A DNA stretch of 64,000 bases. Origin: PALSA-693 sp963834725. GTDB taxonomy: Bacteria; Actinomycetota; Acidimicrobiia; Acidimicrobiales; Palsa-688. Positions within the stretch are counted from its first letter, which is position 1; the number at the start of each line of letters is the position of its first letter. A program made the position numbers and the translations under genes. Positions 28,365 to 37,507 of this stretch are shown in pieces. The DNA lies in assembly GCA_963834725.1 (NCBI GenBank), contig CAWICN010000001.1, forward strand, positions 3,534,001-3,598,000. Reading direction: 5' to 3'. The notes beneath the pieces were generated by a model. That model was given only the letters and a program-made list of their open reading frames with translations. It did no database searches and had not been told where the DNA came from.

Positions 28365-28407
28365 CTGGCGTATCGCTGGACCGACCCGGTCCTCCCCCTG
28401 GTCATCG

Positions 28408-28812
28408 TTATGTGGGGAGGGGGAAGACGGTAATCGTTGCAGGGAAGGTGGGTGCCTCGACGAGCTTGTGATCGTCCGTGAGGAAGCCTGCGTGGAGCTG
28501 CTCAGCGAGCGCGGCGTATAGTGCGTCTGTGGCGGTCATGTTGTAGCGACACGCCCATGCTGCGTTTAGGAGGGGACGGACGGTTGCCCGGTGGAGGCGC
28601 CAGGCCCGAGTCTGCGCAGGGCTTGTCTGCCTTTGCCTCATCGAGAACGCCGGTGATGACGGGCGCCGGATGAGCGCCAGCACTTCGGCGTAGAAGTGCT
28701 CCGGAACCTAGCCGTCAGCGTCAGCGGGGAGGAGCCTGAGGAGCGCCCTACCTCGCCGTGTGTCCGTCAGGATCTCTGCGCCGGCGGAGGCATCGATGAC
28801 GACTGGAGTCAC
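28408..28812 (-). pseudogene. VapC-like PIN toxin, nonsense and frameshift mutations
   Basis: GTG 28812 overlaps the antitoxin stop. The translation starts VTPVVIDASAGAEIL (PIN first strand with catalytic Asp) and runs to PADADG. There an in-frame TAG (28710-28708) replaces the Trp that normally begins WVPEHFYAEVL. After it VPEHFYAEVLALIRR continues; two slips follow before WACRYNMTATDALYAALAEQ and FLTDDHKLV (last acidic residues). All PIN segments are recognisable, but the gene is broken at three points, so this toxin is dead. Confidence 0.75.
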
Positions 28813-29066
28813 TCCTGGGCGTCGGCTCGCAGCTCACGGAGCGCCCCGGCAGCCCCGATCGTCTCCAGCTCGGGCTCGGGACCGGCCAGAAGCTCATCAA
28901 CGAAGGCGCGGAACGCTTCGGGTGAACCCTCGTCGGGGCTGATGACGACTACAGCGGGGTCGCCGGGTAGATCGGAGGCATGACTGGCCACAGCGGTAGG
29001 GTACCTCCGCCGGATGACCAGACTCGTTTCGGCCTTCTGTTCCGTAGTTGGCTCCCCTCGTCGCAT
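28809..29066 (-). CDS. Antitoxin-like partner of the broken PIN toxin
   Basis: The 85-residue frame ends in the helical acidic tail AFRAFVDELLAGPEPELE and LRELRADAQE, and its stop overlaps the toxin start (GTGA), the usual VapBC arrangement. The N-terminus (MRRGEPTTEQ) does not look like a DNA-binding domain, so the 5' end may be degraded or the start may differ. An orphan antitoxin is plausible, because losing the toxin is harmless. Confidence 0.4.
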   Translation of the reverse strand: MRRGEPTTEQKAETSLVIRRRYPTAVASHASDLPGDPAVVVISPDEGSPEAFRAFVDELLAGPEPELETIGAAGALRELRADAQE

Positions 29067-29720
29067 CGCGTCTTGATGGGTCCCATGCGTGCCTATCGGG
29101 GCACGTCACGAGCCGCTCGATGGTGCTGGGCCTGGACGCAATGCGACGGAATGTGACGTGCTCCGATGCAATTGTTGGGGTCGAATGTTGGGTTTCTGGC
29201 CAGACCAACAGGTTCTGCTAACGGCACTACCCGGTTCGACAGGGAGGCGCTCATAACCACCCGAACGACGATAACGCCGGGGCTGGCGGAGAGTGGCCCT
29301 CGACGGCAGGCCCGACACGTCAGGGGATGACTCCTGATTCCCGCGCGCATGCTCGGACCTACCCTGAAGGCCTGTCTCACTCCTAACTGATAGGATTCCG
29401 GGACCGCTGATCCCTGGTTGCCGGTGGTGGCCACAGAGTCCCGATTGTCGCTCTTACTGCGGCTATGCCGGATCGTTTCGTTCCGCAATGGCTGCCACTG
29501 ATTGCCGTCGTTGGCTGTCACGGATTCTAGGTGGATTCTGGGTCGAGGTGATGACTCCGGGCCACCCGGTATTCGGTCCACGGCAAAGTGAAACCGAGCG
29601 GCCTTTGCTCCCGTCGCCGGCCGCCCGCCCCCAGGCGTGCCCAGCGGTAAGGTAGTTCTTCCAGGAGACGGCACCTCGATGACCCCGAGCTGATAGCGCA
29701 AGACTCTTAGGAGCGGAACC
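29067..29720. other. No secure gene upstream of the GIY-YIG-like gene
   Basis: A 272-codon reverse frame covers this stretch and continues under the next gene, but it has no family features and is the shadow type expected at this GC content. Confidence 0.4.
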
Positions 29721-30569
29721 TTGACTGCATTTACAGACGAGGAACGCAACGAACTTCGCGAGGCCATCCGATCGAAGGAACCTGATTGGTACAGGGCGTA
29801 TGAGCTCCGAGAAGAAGGGGCGAGCAGCCGAGAGCTCGCGGTGGCCTTCGACCTCAAGAGTCCGAACGGACCGCGTGGTTGGGCGAACGCGGTAGACCTC
29901 CTTCTGGGCACATCTGGCTCCCAGATCGGTGAGTATCGCCACGCCGACTACAACGTCCGGTTGTTGAGCGACCGTGTGCTGAGCGCAGAGATTCTCAGTG
30001 AGGAGTTACGCACGTACGTCCTTGATACGAGAGATCGAGCAGCTGAGGCATATACCTCGGGCGCCTACGACAACCCTGCCACGCGGGCATGGGAGACGAT
30101 TCGTGCCCGCCAAGCTGAGGAAGCGGAGACAGAGGCTGAGCTCGATGAGGAAGTCGTCGAGGATGTAGCGGCAACGCAGGCCTATCAAATCTACGCTTGG
30201 ACGTATTCAGGGATCCCGACCAGCGGCGACTGTGTGGTCGTGAAGATCGGATACGCGGGCACTGGTCCCACTTCGGACGCATGGCGCCGCATGACAGACG
30301 CTTGCCGAACGACGGGGTCCCCGGGTGCACCCACAATGCTCCGCGTGTGGCAAGGGTCGGGAGGACCCGAGGCAGCCAAGCGGTCAGAAGTAGAGCTACA
30401 AAGTAGCGCCGGCCGGCAAATCATCGGCGGCGGAAACGAGTGGTTCACGACAAATCTCGAGGCGCTGGACTCACGCGCTCGATGCCCTCGGCCTCGAACG
30501 ATACTTCGCAGTGAACCCGGCCTGATGCGCAATGTGGGCTCCTTACCTCGGGTTATGAGTCAGATCTAG
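29721..30569 (+). CDS. GIY-YIG-like (T5orf172/Mug113-type) protein with helical N-terminus
   Basis: TTG 29721 follows aggagcgg. Residues 1-60 form a possible helix-turn-helix (SSRELAVAFDLKSPNGPRGW), and residues 60-155 are helical and acidic. Residues about 155-255 resemble the GIY-YIG-type fold: YQIYAWTYSG, VVVKIGYAG, DAWRRMTDACR, MLRVWQGSG, an acidic KRSEVELQ helix and NEWFTTNLEALD. Near 30471 the frame loses homology. A neighbouring frame gives a better ending, HALDALGLERYFAVNPA and stop at 30523, so a small indel probably extends the present C-terminus artificially. Such nucleases occur in phages and defence islands. It lies inside island II. Confidence 0.65.
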   Translation: MTAFTDEERNELREAIRSKEPDWYRAYELREEGASSRELAVAFDLKSPNGPRGWANAVDLLLGTSGSQIGEYRHADYNVRLLSDRVLSAEILSEELRTYVLDTRDRAAEAYTSGAYDNPATRAWETIRARQAEEAETEAELDEEVVEDVAATQAYQIYAWTYSGIPTSGDCVVVKIGYAGTGPTSDAWRRMTDACRTTGSPGAPTMLRVWQGSGGPEAAKRSEVELQSSAGRQIIGGGNEWFTTNLEALDSRARCPRPRTILRSEPGLMRNVGSLPRVMSQI

Positions 30570-31120
30570 ACCGTCTCCGGGGTGATCCACGATGATCCAA
30601 CGTTAGCCACGTTTCTGGCTCTGACCTGGGCGTTACCCTCATTAGCCAGATCGACCTGGGACGACGTCGCGACACGCCCAGACTTGAATTGTTGGGACGG
30701 CGTTGGGATGAATGGTCGTTTGATTCTGATAAGTCGCGGTGTGGAGTCGACGTTGCCGCCCAGACCTGGAGCTGTCCCGCCCCCCTTAGCGTCGACGTTT
30801 TAGCCGACAGACAAGCATCATTCCGTCGTCTTGGCGCACGTCTGCCTCGTACTGCACTCCGTTGGCAACAAAGACGAATGACCAGGTGTCTGTGTCCGTC
30901 GTGTACTCCTCACTGATGACGGCTAGAGCCTCGGCCACAAACCTTCGCGCGTTTCAAATGACATTAAATATCACGCTTGTGATTTAGGGTCCCGGTCGGT
31001 CGGGCCGCGAGCGGGTTTGAGAGCCCGGCTGGGGGTCTCGCCGATGGGCGGGAAGGGCGATACGACGATGCATGGCGCGTTGAACTGACACCGGGGCAAC
31101 GACTCACCTGCGGGAGAGCT
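30570..31120. other. No gene seen; low-complexity flank of the second IS630-type gene
   Basis: Includes an AT-richer patch near 30955-30990, unlike the surroundings. No convincing terminal repeat of the transposon was found here. Confidence 0.4.
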
Positions 31121-32263
31121 TCAGGCGGCCTGAGCCGCCGGAGGCGATGCTGGGCGGCCCCAACGGCGTTGTCGTTCCGAGCGGAGCCGAGCCCGCTCCT
31201 TGCGCAGACGTTGGCGCATGGCCGGATCTGCCTCATGCTCGTTGCGGTAGCGGAGGTAGGCGTGCAGGCGGCGGCCCAACACGTTGTGGGTGGCGTGATC
31301 GGAGTTGTTCAACACGAAGTCGCGCAGCGGGCCGAAGTGGCACTCGATGGGATTGGCCCACGACGAGTAGGTCGGCGTGAAGCACAGTTCGACGTTGTTC
31401 TTGGCGCACCACTGTTGGATCGCCTTGGCCTTGTGAGCCTTAAGGTTGTCGAGGATCACGTAGATCCGCTCGCCGTCGGGCCGGGCCCGCCGGCAGGACT
31501 TGATCGCTTCCAGCGAGTAGTCGGTCCCCTTCCGTTTGCGGATCACGCCCCACAGGCGGTCCTCGCCCACCGAGTAGCAGGCGTGGAACTGCCGGACCCC
31601 GCACGCCTTGTGATAGTTGGCTCGCAGCCGGTTAGGTCTCTTCCTCTTGGCCCAGCAGCAGCCCCCGATGGGGTGGATGGCCAACGGCCCGAACTCGTCG
31701 AAGGCGAACACCCGATCCGGGAACCGTTCCAGTAGCTCCTCGATGCGATCCAGCTTGGCTTCCTTGTCCGGGTCGTTGGACTCCTTCCAGGTCTTGGTCC
31801 GCTGGAAGGTCACCTCATGGGCGGCCAGGATCTGGCGCAGCCGCTCCTTGCCGATCACCACCTTCCGCTGCCGGTTGGCGGCCAGATAGACCCGCAGCTT
31901 CTTGATACTCCAATGCGTGAAGGGCCGGCCCAGCTTTTCCGGGCGGGTCTTGGCCGTCTCCACAATGAACCTCTCGTCCTCAGTCGTTATCCGGCGGGGA
32001 CGGCCACCCGCCCACTGAGGGTCCAACGACGCCATCCCCGACTCGTTGAACCGGTGGATCATCTCCCGCACCCGATCCGGCGAGGTCTGCACCAGCCGGG
32101 CCAGAACCTCCACCGTGTTGCCGCTCGCCGAACCCAGCACCACCAACGCCCGCCGGTAGCGCACCACGCTCACCTGGCTCTTCCCGCCGCCGCGCCGCAC
32201 AATCCGTTGCAACTGGCGGCCCTCCTCATCAGTCAACCGACGCACCCTCACCCGTGCAGACAT
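31121..32263 (-). CDS. IS630-family transposase, second type
   Basis: The start ATG 32263 (MSARVRVRRLTDEE) is preferred to the upstream one at 32374 because homology begins there. The 380-residue protein has an N-terminal homeodomain-like helix-turn-helix (VEVLARLVQTSPDRVREMIHRF) and a DDE domain with acidic residues in FAFDEFGPL, VILDNLKAH and NPIECHF. The tail is very basic (RKERARLRSERQRR). It differs clearly from the IS630 transposase at 3706. The frame is intact, but the ends of the element could not be recognised. It sits directly after the 3' end of the gene at 32384. Confidence 0.88.
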   Translation of the reverse strand: MSARVRVRRLTDEEGRQLQRIVRRGGGKSQVSVVRYRRALVVLGSASGNTVEVLARLVQTSPDRVREMIHRFNESGMASLDPQWAGGRPRRITTEDERFIVETAKTRPEKLGRPFTHWSIKKLRVYLAANRQRKVVIGKERLRQILAAHEVTFQRTKTWKESNDPDKEAKLDRIEELLERFPDRVFAFDEFGPLAIHPIGGCCWAKRKRPNRLRANYHKACGVRQFHACYSVGEDRLWGVIRKRKGTDYSLEAIKSCRRARPDGERIYVILDNLKAHKAKAIQQWCAKNNVELCFTPTYSSWANPIECHFGPLRDFVLNNSDHATHNVLGRRLHAYLRYRNEHEADPAMRQRLRKERARLRSERQRRWGRPASPPAAQAA

Positions 32264-32383
32264 GCCCCCACCATGACCAACCCCACCGCACAGATGGTGG
32301 ACCCCAACCAAGCGCAGGTATGCGGTCAGGGCACTAGCGCTGCTTGAGTCCCAGGTTCTGAAGAGTTGAGGCAAGTTTTTGGG

Positions 32384-34011
32384 TCATGCTGCGAGGGGGC
32401 TGGCTCGTAGGAGGTCGGTGAGTTCGCGTTCGTAGGCTTTCCAGGCGGCGGTGAGGGGTCGGGGTGCGGGTGGGCGTGGTCGGCTGAGGGCGGCGAGGTC
32501 GGTGAGGGCGGGAATCACGACGCGTGCGGCGAGTTGGGTGAAGAAGGCGGCGATGCGCAGGCCGTGGGCGGTGACCCGGTAGGTGTTGGTGTGGGGGATT
32601 CGTTCGATGAAGCCTTTGAGCCGTAGGCGGCGGAGATCGTAGGTCGCCTGTGCGGGGCTGTAGTCGGGGTTGTACAGGACGGCCATCTGGGTGCGCAGGG
32701 CTTTGTTGGTGAGCCCGCCGATGACGTGCGCGAAGGAGCCGACGGAGGCGAGCAGGGCCATGGTGCGGGGATCGCCGAAACGTAACCCGGGGGCCCGCTG
32801 GCCGTCGTGGAGGCTGGGCAGCACGACTGCTTCGAGGGTGGCGGGGTCGGGCAGTCCGGGCTGTCCTTCGCCCAAAGCGGCCAGGAACCGGGCGTCGATA
32901 TCCGCGCCGAGTCGGCGCAGAGCCCGCCAGTTGTGGCTGTTGAGGGTCTTGTGAAGGTTGAAGTCGTCGGCGTCGTTGAACGTCATCTCCACTCTGAGAG
33001 CCCGGCCTTCTTTGAGGTAGGCCTTGGCCTTGGAGGACTTGTAGTGGATCTGGATGCGGGGGGCGACGTCGCGGGTGATGACCTCGGTGGCGAACCGTCC
33101 CGGGGTCTTGTGTTTGCCGCGGTTTCTGACTTGGCGGTCGACGACCAGTGACACCTGTTCGGGGCGGCCCAGGTCCAGATGACAGTCGATGGCCGCCTCG
33201 AACCAGGCCCGGGCCCGGCGGGGCTGGTCGAATACCGAGGTGTCAGAGACCTCCATCTGGGCGATGGAGAACGCCCAGTCGAAGCCGGCCCGGCGATCAT
33301 CGACGGTGAGCGGTTGGGCATGACCGCCATCATCCGGGCCAGCAGATCGCGGACATGACCGGAACCGAGGCGGGCGCAGACGCGATGAGCCAGGGCGGGG
33401 TCGTCCACCCGGCGTAGACCGTTATCGAGCGCGTCGAAGCCGACGCCGGCCTTGGCCAGCTGAACCTTGGCCCACTCATGTCCGTTGGCGTTGACCCACA
33501 ACGGGTATGGCGCGTAGCTGCCCAGCCGTAGCGATGTCGGGCCCCACTCGGGGTCAGCGAAATACAGGTACCAGTGGTCGGGCACCGACGACTGGCGCCG
33601 CCAGGTGATATGGGGATGGTTGGGCCGATGCCGGGCGTGGGTGTCATCGACGAAGCCCCGCCACGAACTGGTCCGCTCCTGGGCCTTGCCCACCAGCACC
33701 AGCCCGAACCGGCCGGCCGCGGCCGCTCCGTCTTGATAAGGGCGGGCCATGTTCTCTTTGGACTGGCCCGCCTTGAAACGCAGTACCGGCACCCCCGAGG
33801 CGGCCACCAGCGCGTCGAGCTCGCTCACCAGCCGTTGCCGGTTGCGGTTCAACGCGGCCGGTGAGGGGATGTAGTTGCCTCGCTTGAGCAGGAACTTCAC
33901 CACCCCTCCCTCATACATCAACCCCGGGATGTACCCGCGGATGCCGATACGGTCTACCGAGGTGCAACGGAAGCTCACATGCTCGGCCAGTAGGCTGGCC
34001 ACGGTCCCCAT
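32384..34011 (-). CDS. Unrecognised element-encoded protein in two overlapping frames
   Basis: ATG 34011 has a strong ggagaggaggac ribosome site. The first frame (34011 to about 33312) reads MGTVASLLAEHVSFRCTSVD, then GYIPGLMYEGGVVKFLLKRG and a charged central part. At MPNR the continuation LTVDDRRAGFDWAFSIAQMEV lies in the other frame. That frame runs open to the stop at 32384, with a C-terminal winged-helix-like part (NPDYSPAQATYDLRRLRLKGFIER, TYRVTAHGLRIA). Together they would make about 540 residues. I cannot name the family; DNA binding is suggested by the winged helix. Either a one-base mutation or a programmed frameshift joins the two. Confidence 0.6.
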
Positions 34012-34120
34012 GGTGTCCTCCTCTCCGACCGTTGACGCGGCCGGGTCTGTGGGTTTGTTGATCACAGGACGCTATTGGGGACCAATCCGTTTCTGCCTGG
34101 CGAATCGACCGACCGGCATA

Positions 34121-34139
34121 GGGCCGGCTTTGCCGGCCC
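34121..34139. other. Perfect 8-bp GC hairpin
   Basis: GGGCCGGC (34121-34128), loop TTT, GCCGGCCC (34132-34139). It lies about 110 bp upstream of the two-frame gene, possibly near the end of a mobile element or the terminator of the convergent gene. Confidence 0.5.
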
Positions 34140-34184
34140 GGCACCGACAGGCAGCCATCCCGGCCGGCCAAAACGCGAGAGACC

Positions 34185-34937
34185 TCAGACCCCAGCCATC
34201 CCCGCTCGAGTTGACCGCGGCGCTTCAGCAGGTCTGAGGTCGCTCGCTAAGACTAGGTCGGTCTCATGTTCGTCGATATCGAAGTGTGAGGCTCCTAGCT
34301 GCCATCGGGCCTGCATCTTGGCGTCGTCTTGACTCAAGAGCGCCGGAGTGTGAAAGGATCCGGATGAGGCGAGGCGGTTGCGAATGTCGTTGATCACTGC
34401 GGTCACCGCCGTCCAGGCGGCGTTACCAACCACCGTGCCTCCAGCCCATAGAAGGGCGAGCGTGAGTATATGGCTCGCTCCAGAAGCGCCCCAGTCGGCG
34501 TATCTGCGACGGTCGTCAAGAGTATGAGGGACCAGATCATCGAGCAGAACGTGTCGCAGGTCAGCCGTCGGCCAGTCCGCTGTCTCCTCGGGGGGAGGGT
34601 CAAACTGGTAGACCCAGACTTCAATCGGAGGCTCACCTAGACCGGGCACAAGTTCCACGACAAGCTCAATCCGGTCGAAGTAGTCGACAGCGGGGTCGAA
34701 ATGCACCCATGCAGAGTATGCAAGCGCTTCATCCGCTCTCGGCACCGACCACCATCGGCGGCGTCTGCAGGGTGGAACCGGGGAGGGACGGCCTTGGAAG
34801 TCCGGTCCCGGTTCGGACTCACTGCTAATGCAGAGAGCCGGGGACAAGGAGAAGGGCCGTTGACCAGGAGAGAGCGTGCGTGCCTTCGCGGCGACAGCAG
34901 ACGAAGGCTCCGCGTAGATCCGAACTGCAAGTCCCAT
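34185..34937 (-). CDS. Hypothetical protein, start uncertain
   Basis: From about 34740 down to 34185 the reverse frame has ordinary protein character: AYSAWVHFDPAVDYFDRIELVVELVPGLGEPPIEVWVYQF, then HILTLALLWAGGTVVGNAAW (possible membrane-associated helix) and AKMQARWQLGASHFDIDEHE. (The first stretch is quoted as separate strands: AYSAWVHFDP, YFDRIELVVELVP, IEVWVYQFD.) ATG 34937 is the outermost start not overlapping the integrase; a start near 34740 is also possible. No family is recognised. It is divergent from the integrase gene and probably cargo of island II. Confidence 0.5.
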   Translation of the reverse strand: MGLAVRIYAEPSSAVAAKARTLSPGQRPFSLSPALCISSESEPGPDFQGRPSPVPPCRRRRWWSVPRADEALAYSAWVHFDPAVDYFDRIELVVELVPGLGEPPIEVWVYQFDPPPEETADWPTADLRHVLLDDLVPHTLDDRRRYADWGASGASHILTLALLWAGGTVVGNAAWTAVTAVINDIRNRLASSGSFHTPALLSQDDAKMQARWQLGASHFDIDEHETDLVLASDLRPAEAPRSTRAGMAGV

Positions 34938-34981
34938 GTGCGTGAAAGACTTTCTCTCGTCTTGGTCGACAAGGAGCAGGG

Positions 34982-36128
34982 ATGATTCAGGCTCGGATTC
35001 GGAAACGAGATGGCCGGCGGGTCTACGACGTTCGACTGCGCGACCAGAGCGGTAAGGAATATTCCAAGACATTCCTCACCAAGAAGGAAGCGGAGGCCTT
35101 CGAGGCAGCCGAGCGAACTGCCCGTAATAGAGGAGCCTGGGTGGATCCCCGGTTAGCTGCGGCCCGTGTCAGCGACGTCGCGGAGAGATGGCTCGCAGTG
35201 AACACGACAAAGCGGCCCGGCTCGATCGCCCGGGATCGGAGCATCCTGGACAACCACGTACTTCCGACACTCGGATCGAAGGCGGTTGGATCTGTCACCA
35301 GGGCCGACGTACAACAGGTCGTCAACAGCTGGGCATCGTCGCACGCAGCGGCGTCGACGGTGAGGATGTACGCGGTCCTGCGGGCTCTGATGAGCTACGC
35401 CGAAGACTCGGAGATCATCGCTCGCAGCCCGTGCCGGCGGATTCGCCTCCCCCAGATCGCACCTCGAGTGGCTGAGATCCTCGACGCGGATCGTCTCGCG
35501 GAGCTGGCAAACGCCATGGGCTCACACGGCCCGATGGCTTACCTCGGCGCGTTCGGGTTGCGATGGGGTGAGATCGCAGGTTTGCGAGTGAACCGGCTGG
35601 ACTTCCTCCGGCAGACAATCGTGATCGATAGTCAGGTCACTCGGGGCCTTCGTGGGGCAATGATCGAAAGCGACCCGAAGACCAAAGCAGGACGCCGGCC
35701 GTCTCTGGCGTTACCTGACTGGCTGATGTCGACGATCGCTCACGTGCTCGCCGAGCGAGGCATCACCGCTACTGATCCCGAAGCACTCGTGTTTGTCTCG
35801 CCGGACGGCGCCAGGTTGCACTACTCCAACTGGCGACGCGGCGTGTGGCTGCCGGCCCGGCAGGCAGCAGGAGTGCCTCATCTCAACTTCCACGACCTGA
35901 AGCACACCGCAGGCACGGCTCTGCTGGAAGAGGGGCGTGAACATCAAGACCGCCCAGGAGCGCCTTGGTCACGCCAACCCGCGGACGACGCTCGCCGTGT
36001 ATGCCCAGGCCACCAAAGAGGCCGACCGGGAGGCCGCTAACCGGCTGGGTGAGCGCTTCCGGCCGCGGGATGGACGCGGGATGGATCGTCAACCTCGGGA
36101 GTCCCGGTCCGCCCCACACCCCCTCTGA
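34982..36128 (+). pseudogene. Tyrosine-recombinase integrase of island II, frameshifted
   Basis: ATG 34982 follows aaggagcaggg. The protein starts with an arm-binding domain (MIQARIRKRDGRRVYDVRLR). A SAM-like core-binding domain follows (VSDVAERWLAV to VRMYAVLRALMSYAEDSEII), then the catalytic domain: first Arg in FGLRWGEIAGLR and HDLKHTAG, where Lys stands in for the usual Arg of HxxR. Near 35930 the frame must slip by one to continue VNIKTAQERLGHANPRTTL with the second box His, then AVYAQAT with the nucleophile Tyr. Without the slip the nucleophile is lost. The gene ends 17 bp before border 3, the standard place for a tRNA-targeting integrase. Confidence 0.85.
36063..36083. repeat. Candidate arm-type repeat, right end of island II
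   Basis: Exact copy of 28344-28364, two direct cgcgggatg units, here embedded in the last codons of the integrase gene, 62 bp inside border 3. Confidence 0.45.
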
Positions 36129-36144
36129 CCTGGGACTTTGCCGG

Positions 36145-36186
36145 TGGGGCTAGATGGAATCGAACCATCGACCTCAGCATTATCAG
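36145..36186 (-). repeat. Island border 3: 3' part of tRNA-Ile(GAT), variant allele
   Basis: Matches borders 1 and 2 except for two changes that fall on paired T-stem positions (GATGG/CCATC instead of GGTGG/CCACC), so the stem is preserved. The match ends at the anticodon (tatcag), with no 5' tRNA half to the right. It is the distal border of island II. Confidence 0.85.
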
Positions 36187-36599
36187 GGAAGGGGTCACCC
36201 GACTGACGCCTACTCACGCTGAGGGAATCTACGCGTTGACCTGCGGCTTCGCTCTCTCTCGGTCCGCGTAGCCCGGCCCCGTTCGGCACGATTAGCGGGG
36301 CGCATGGGGGCGCAGTGGGGGCGCAGCCTGCTCCACCGTTGACCCCACGCGTCAGGCCGCCTGGGCCACCGCGGCGACGCCGAAGGTGCTCGACGAAGGC
36401 AGAGTTCACGTCCCGCTCGGAGCGAGTGAGCTCGTACGGCGTCGGTAGCGGAGCCGGCGACCTCGGGTCGAGCGGGTGCGCGTGAACGCCCGTGTTCCTC
36501 AGACAGGCGGGGCGCTGCAGCACCCGCGCCGGGCGTCGTTGCAGATCGCCGTGGCAGCGAAGGCTGCGTCGGAGCTCGTCTCGGCGACAGGATGGTGGT
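36187..36599. other. No secure gene between border 3 and the kinase gene
   Basis: Frames exist on both strands, but none with family features. It may contain the left flank of the original chromosomal locus or a further element remnant. Confidence 0.4.
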
Positions 36600-37256
36600 G
36601 TGCCGTTCACGTGCGAGGTCTGCGGCCGCCGGAGCGCCTTTCCCGACTTGATTCTCGCGGTGGGCGACGTGCTGCGATGCCCGCATTGCGGCGACGAGCG
36701 CCCCTTTGTCCGACCGGCCTTGTTGGTCGTCACCGGCACCGCCGGCATCGGGAAATCCACGCTGTGTGCTCGGCTCGCAGGAACCATTCCTGGCGCGGTC
36801 CTTCTCGACGCCGACGTCTTCGCCGAGGACCTCATAAGCGTCGTCCCGCCAAACCAGGACTACCCGGCCTTCTGGCGGTCGATGATGCGGCTCGCTCACG
36901 AACTCGCCCAAAACGATGTCGTGGTCGTGTACTTCTCGACGATGCTCCCGCAACAAGTCCTCTCGAACAGCGACGTTGTCCGCTACTTCGACTCGGCGCA
37001 CTTCCTCTGCTTAACCTGCCCACCTGAGGTTCTGCGCGCCCGGCTCGGCGGCCGAGACGGAAGCGAAGCGGTCACCGCACGGGTCGACGTGTGGCTCGAT
37101 TTCAACGACGCGCTGGTAGCAGCAGCGAGCAAGATACCGACGGCCACCGTAGTAGATGCCGGTCGCACGATAACCCAGGTCGAGCATGACGTTCGCCGGT
37201 GGATCAACACCCACCTGCACCAGCGCCATACCCTCGGGACAGACTCGACGACGTAA
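36600..37256 (+). CDS. P-loop nucleotide kinase with N-terminal zinc ribbon
   Basis: GTG 36600 is chosen because the protein's first recognisable element, a zinc ribbon (CEVCG and CPHCG, residues about 5-40), starts directly after it. Walker A GTAGIGKST then begins the kinase fold, followed by the strand AVLLDADVFAEDL, VVVVYFSTML and the FLCLTCPPEVLRARL lid-like segment. The 218-residue length fits gluconate- or shikimate-kinase-like enzymes, but the substrate is unknown. The Cys pairs suggest a structural metal or nucleic-acid contact. The next gene on this strand is 250 bp away. Confidence 0.75.
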   Translation: MPFTCEVCGRRSAFPDLILAVGDVLRCPHCGDERPFVRPALLVVTGTAGIGKSTLCARLAGTIPGAVLLDADVFAEDLISVVPPNQDYPAFWRSMMRLAHELAQNDVVVVYFSTMLPQQVLSNSDVVRYFDSAHFLCLTCPPEVLRARLGGRDGSEAVTARVDVWLDFNDALVAAASKIPTATVVDAGRTITQVEHDVRRWINTHLHQRHTLGTDSTT

Positions 37257-37507
37257 GCGAGAGCGGGCAGGCACGGGAGCGAAACCGAGTCCAGCCGAGA
37301 CAGGAGCACGCGGTCGAGGGCGTGCCATCCGTCGAAAGCACGACGGATCGACCGCTCAGCCCAACCTTGGGAGTTGTTCGAGACAAGGCGAAGGTAACCG
37401 GTCGCTGCACGACTTCCGGGATTTCCTGGAGGGTCCCCAGCAACAAATCCGTTGTTGCGTCGGGGTGGCGGTTGTCACACTGGCTGGCGTGCATCGAGGA
37501 GGAACCA

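Noticed and set aside
29093..29911. A 272-codon reverse frame
   Set aside because: Overlaps the start of the GIY-YIG-like gene; Ser/Arg/Pro-rich and without family features.
31000..32400. Terminal inverted repeats for the second IS630-type gene
   Set aside because: I compared the flanks by eye on both sides and found no convincing match, so no element borders are given.
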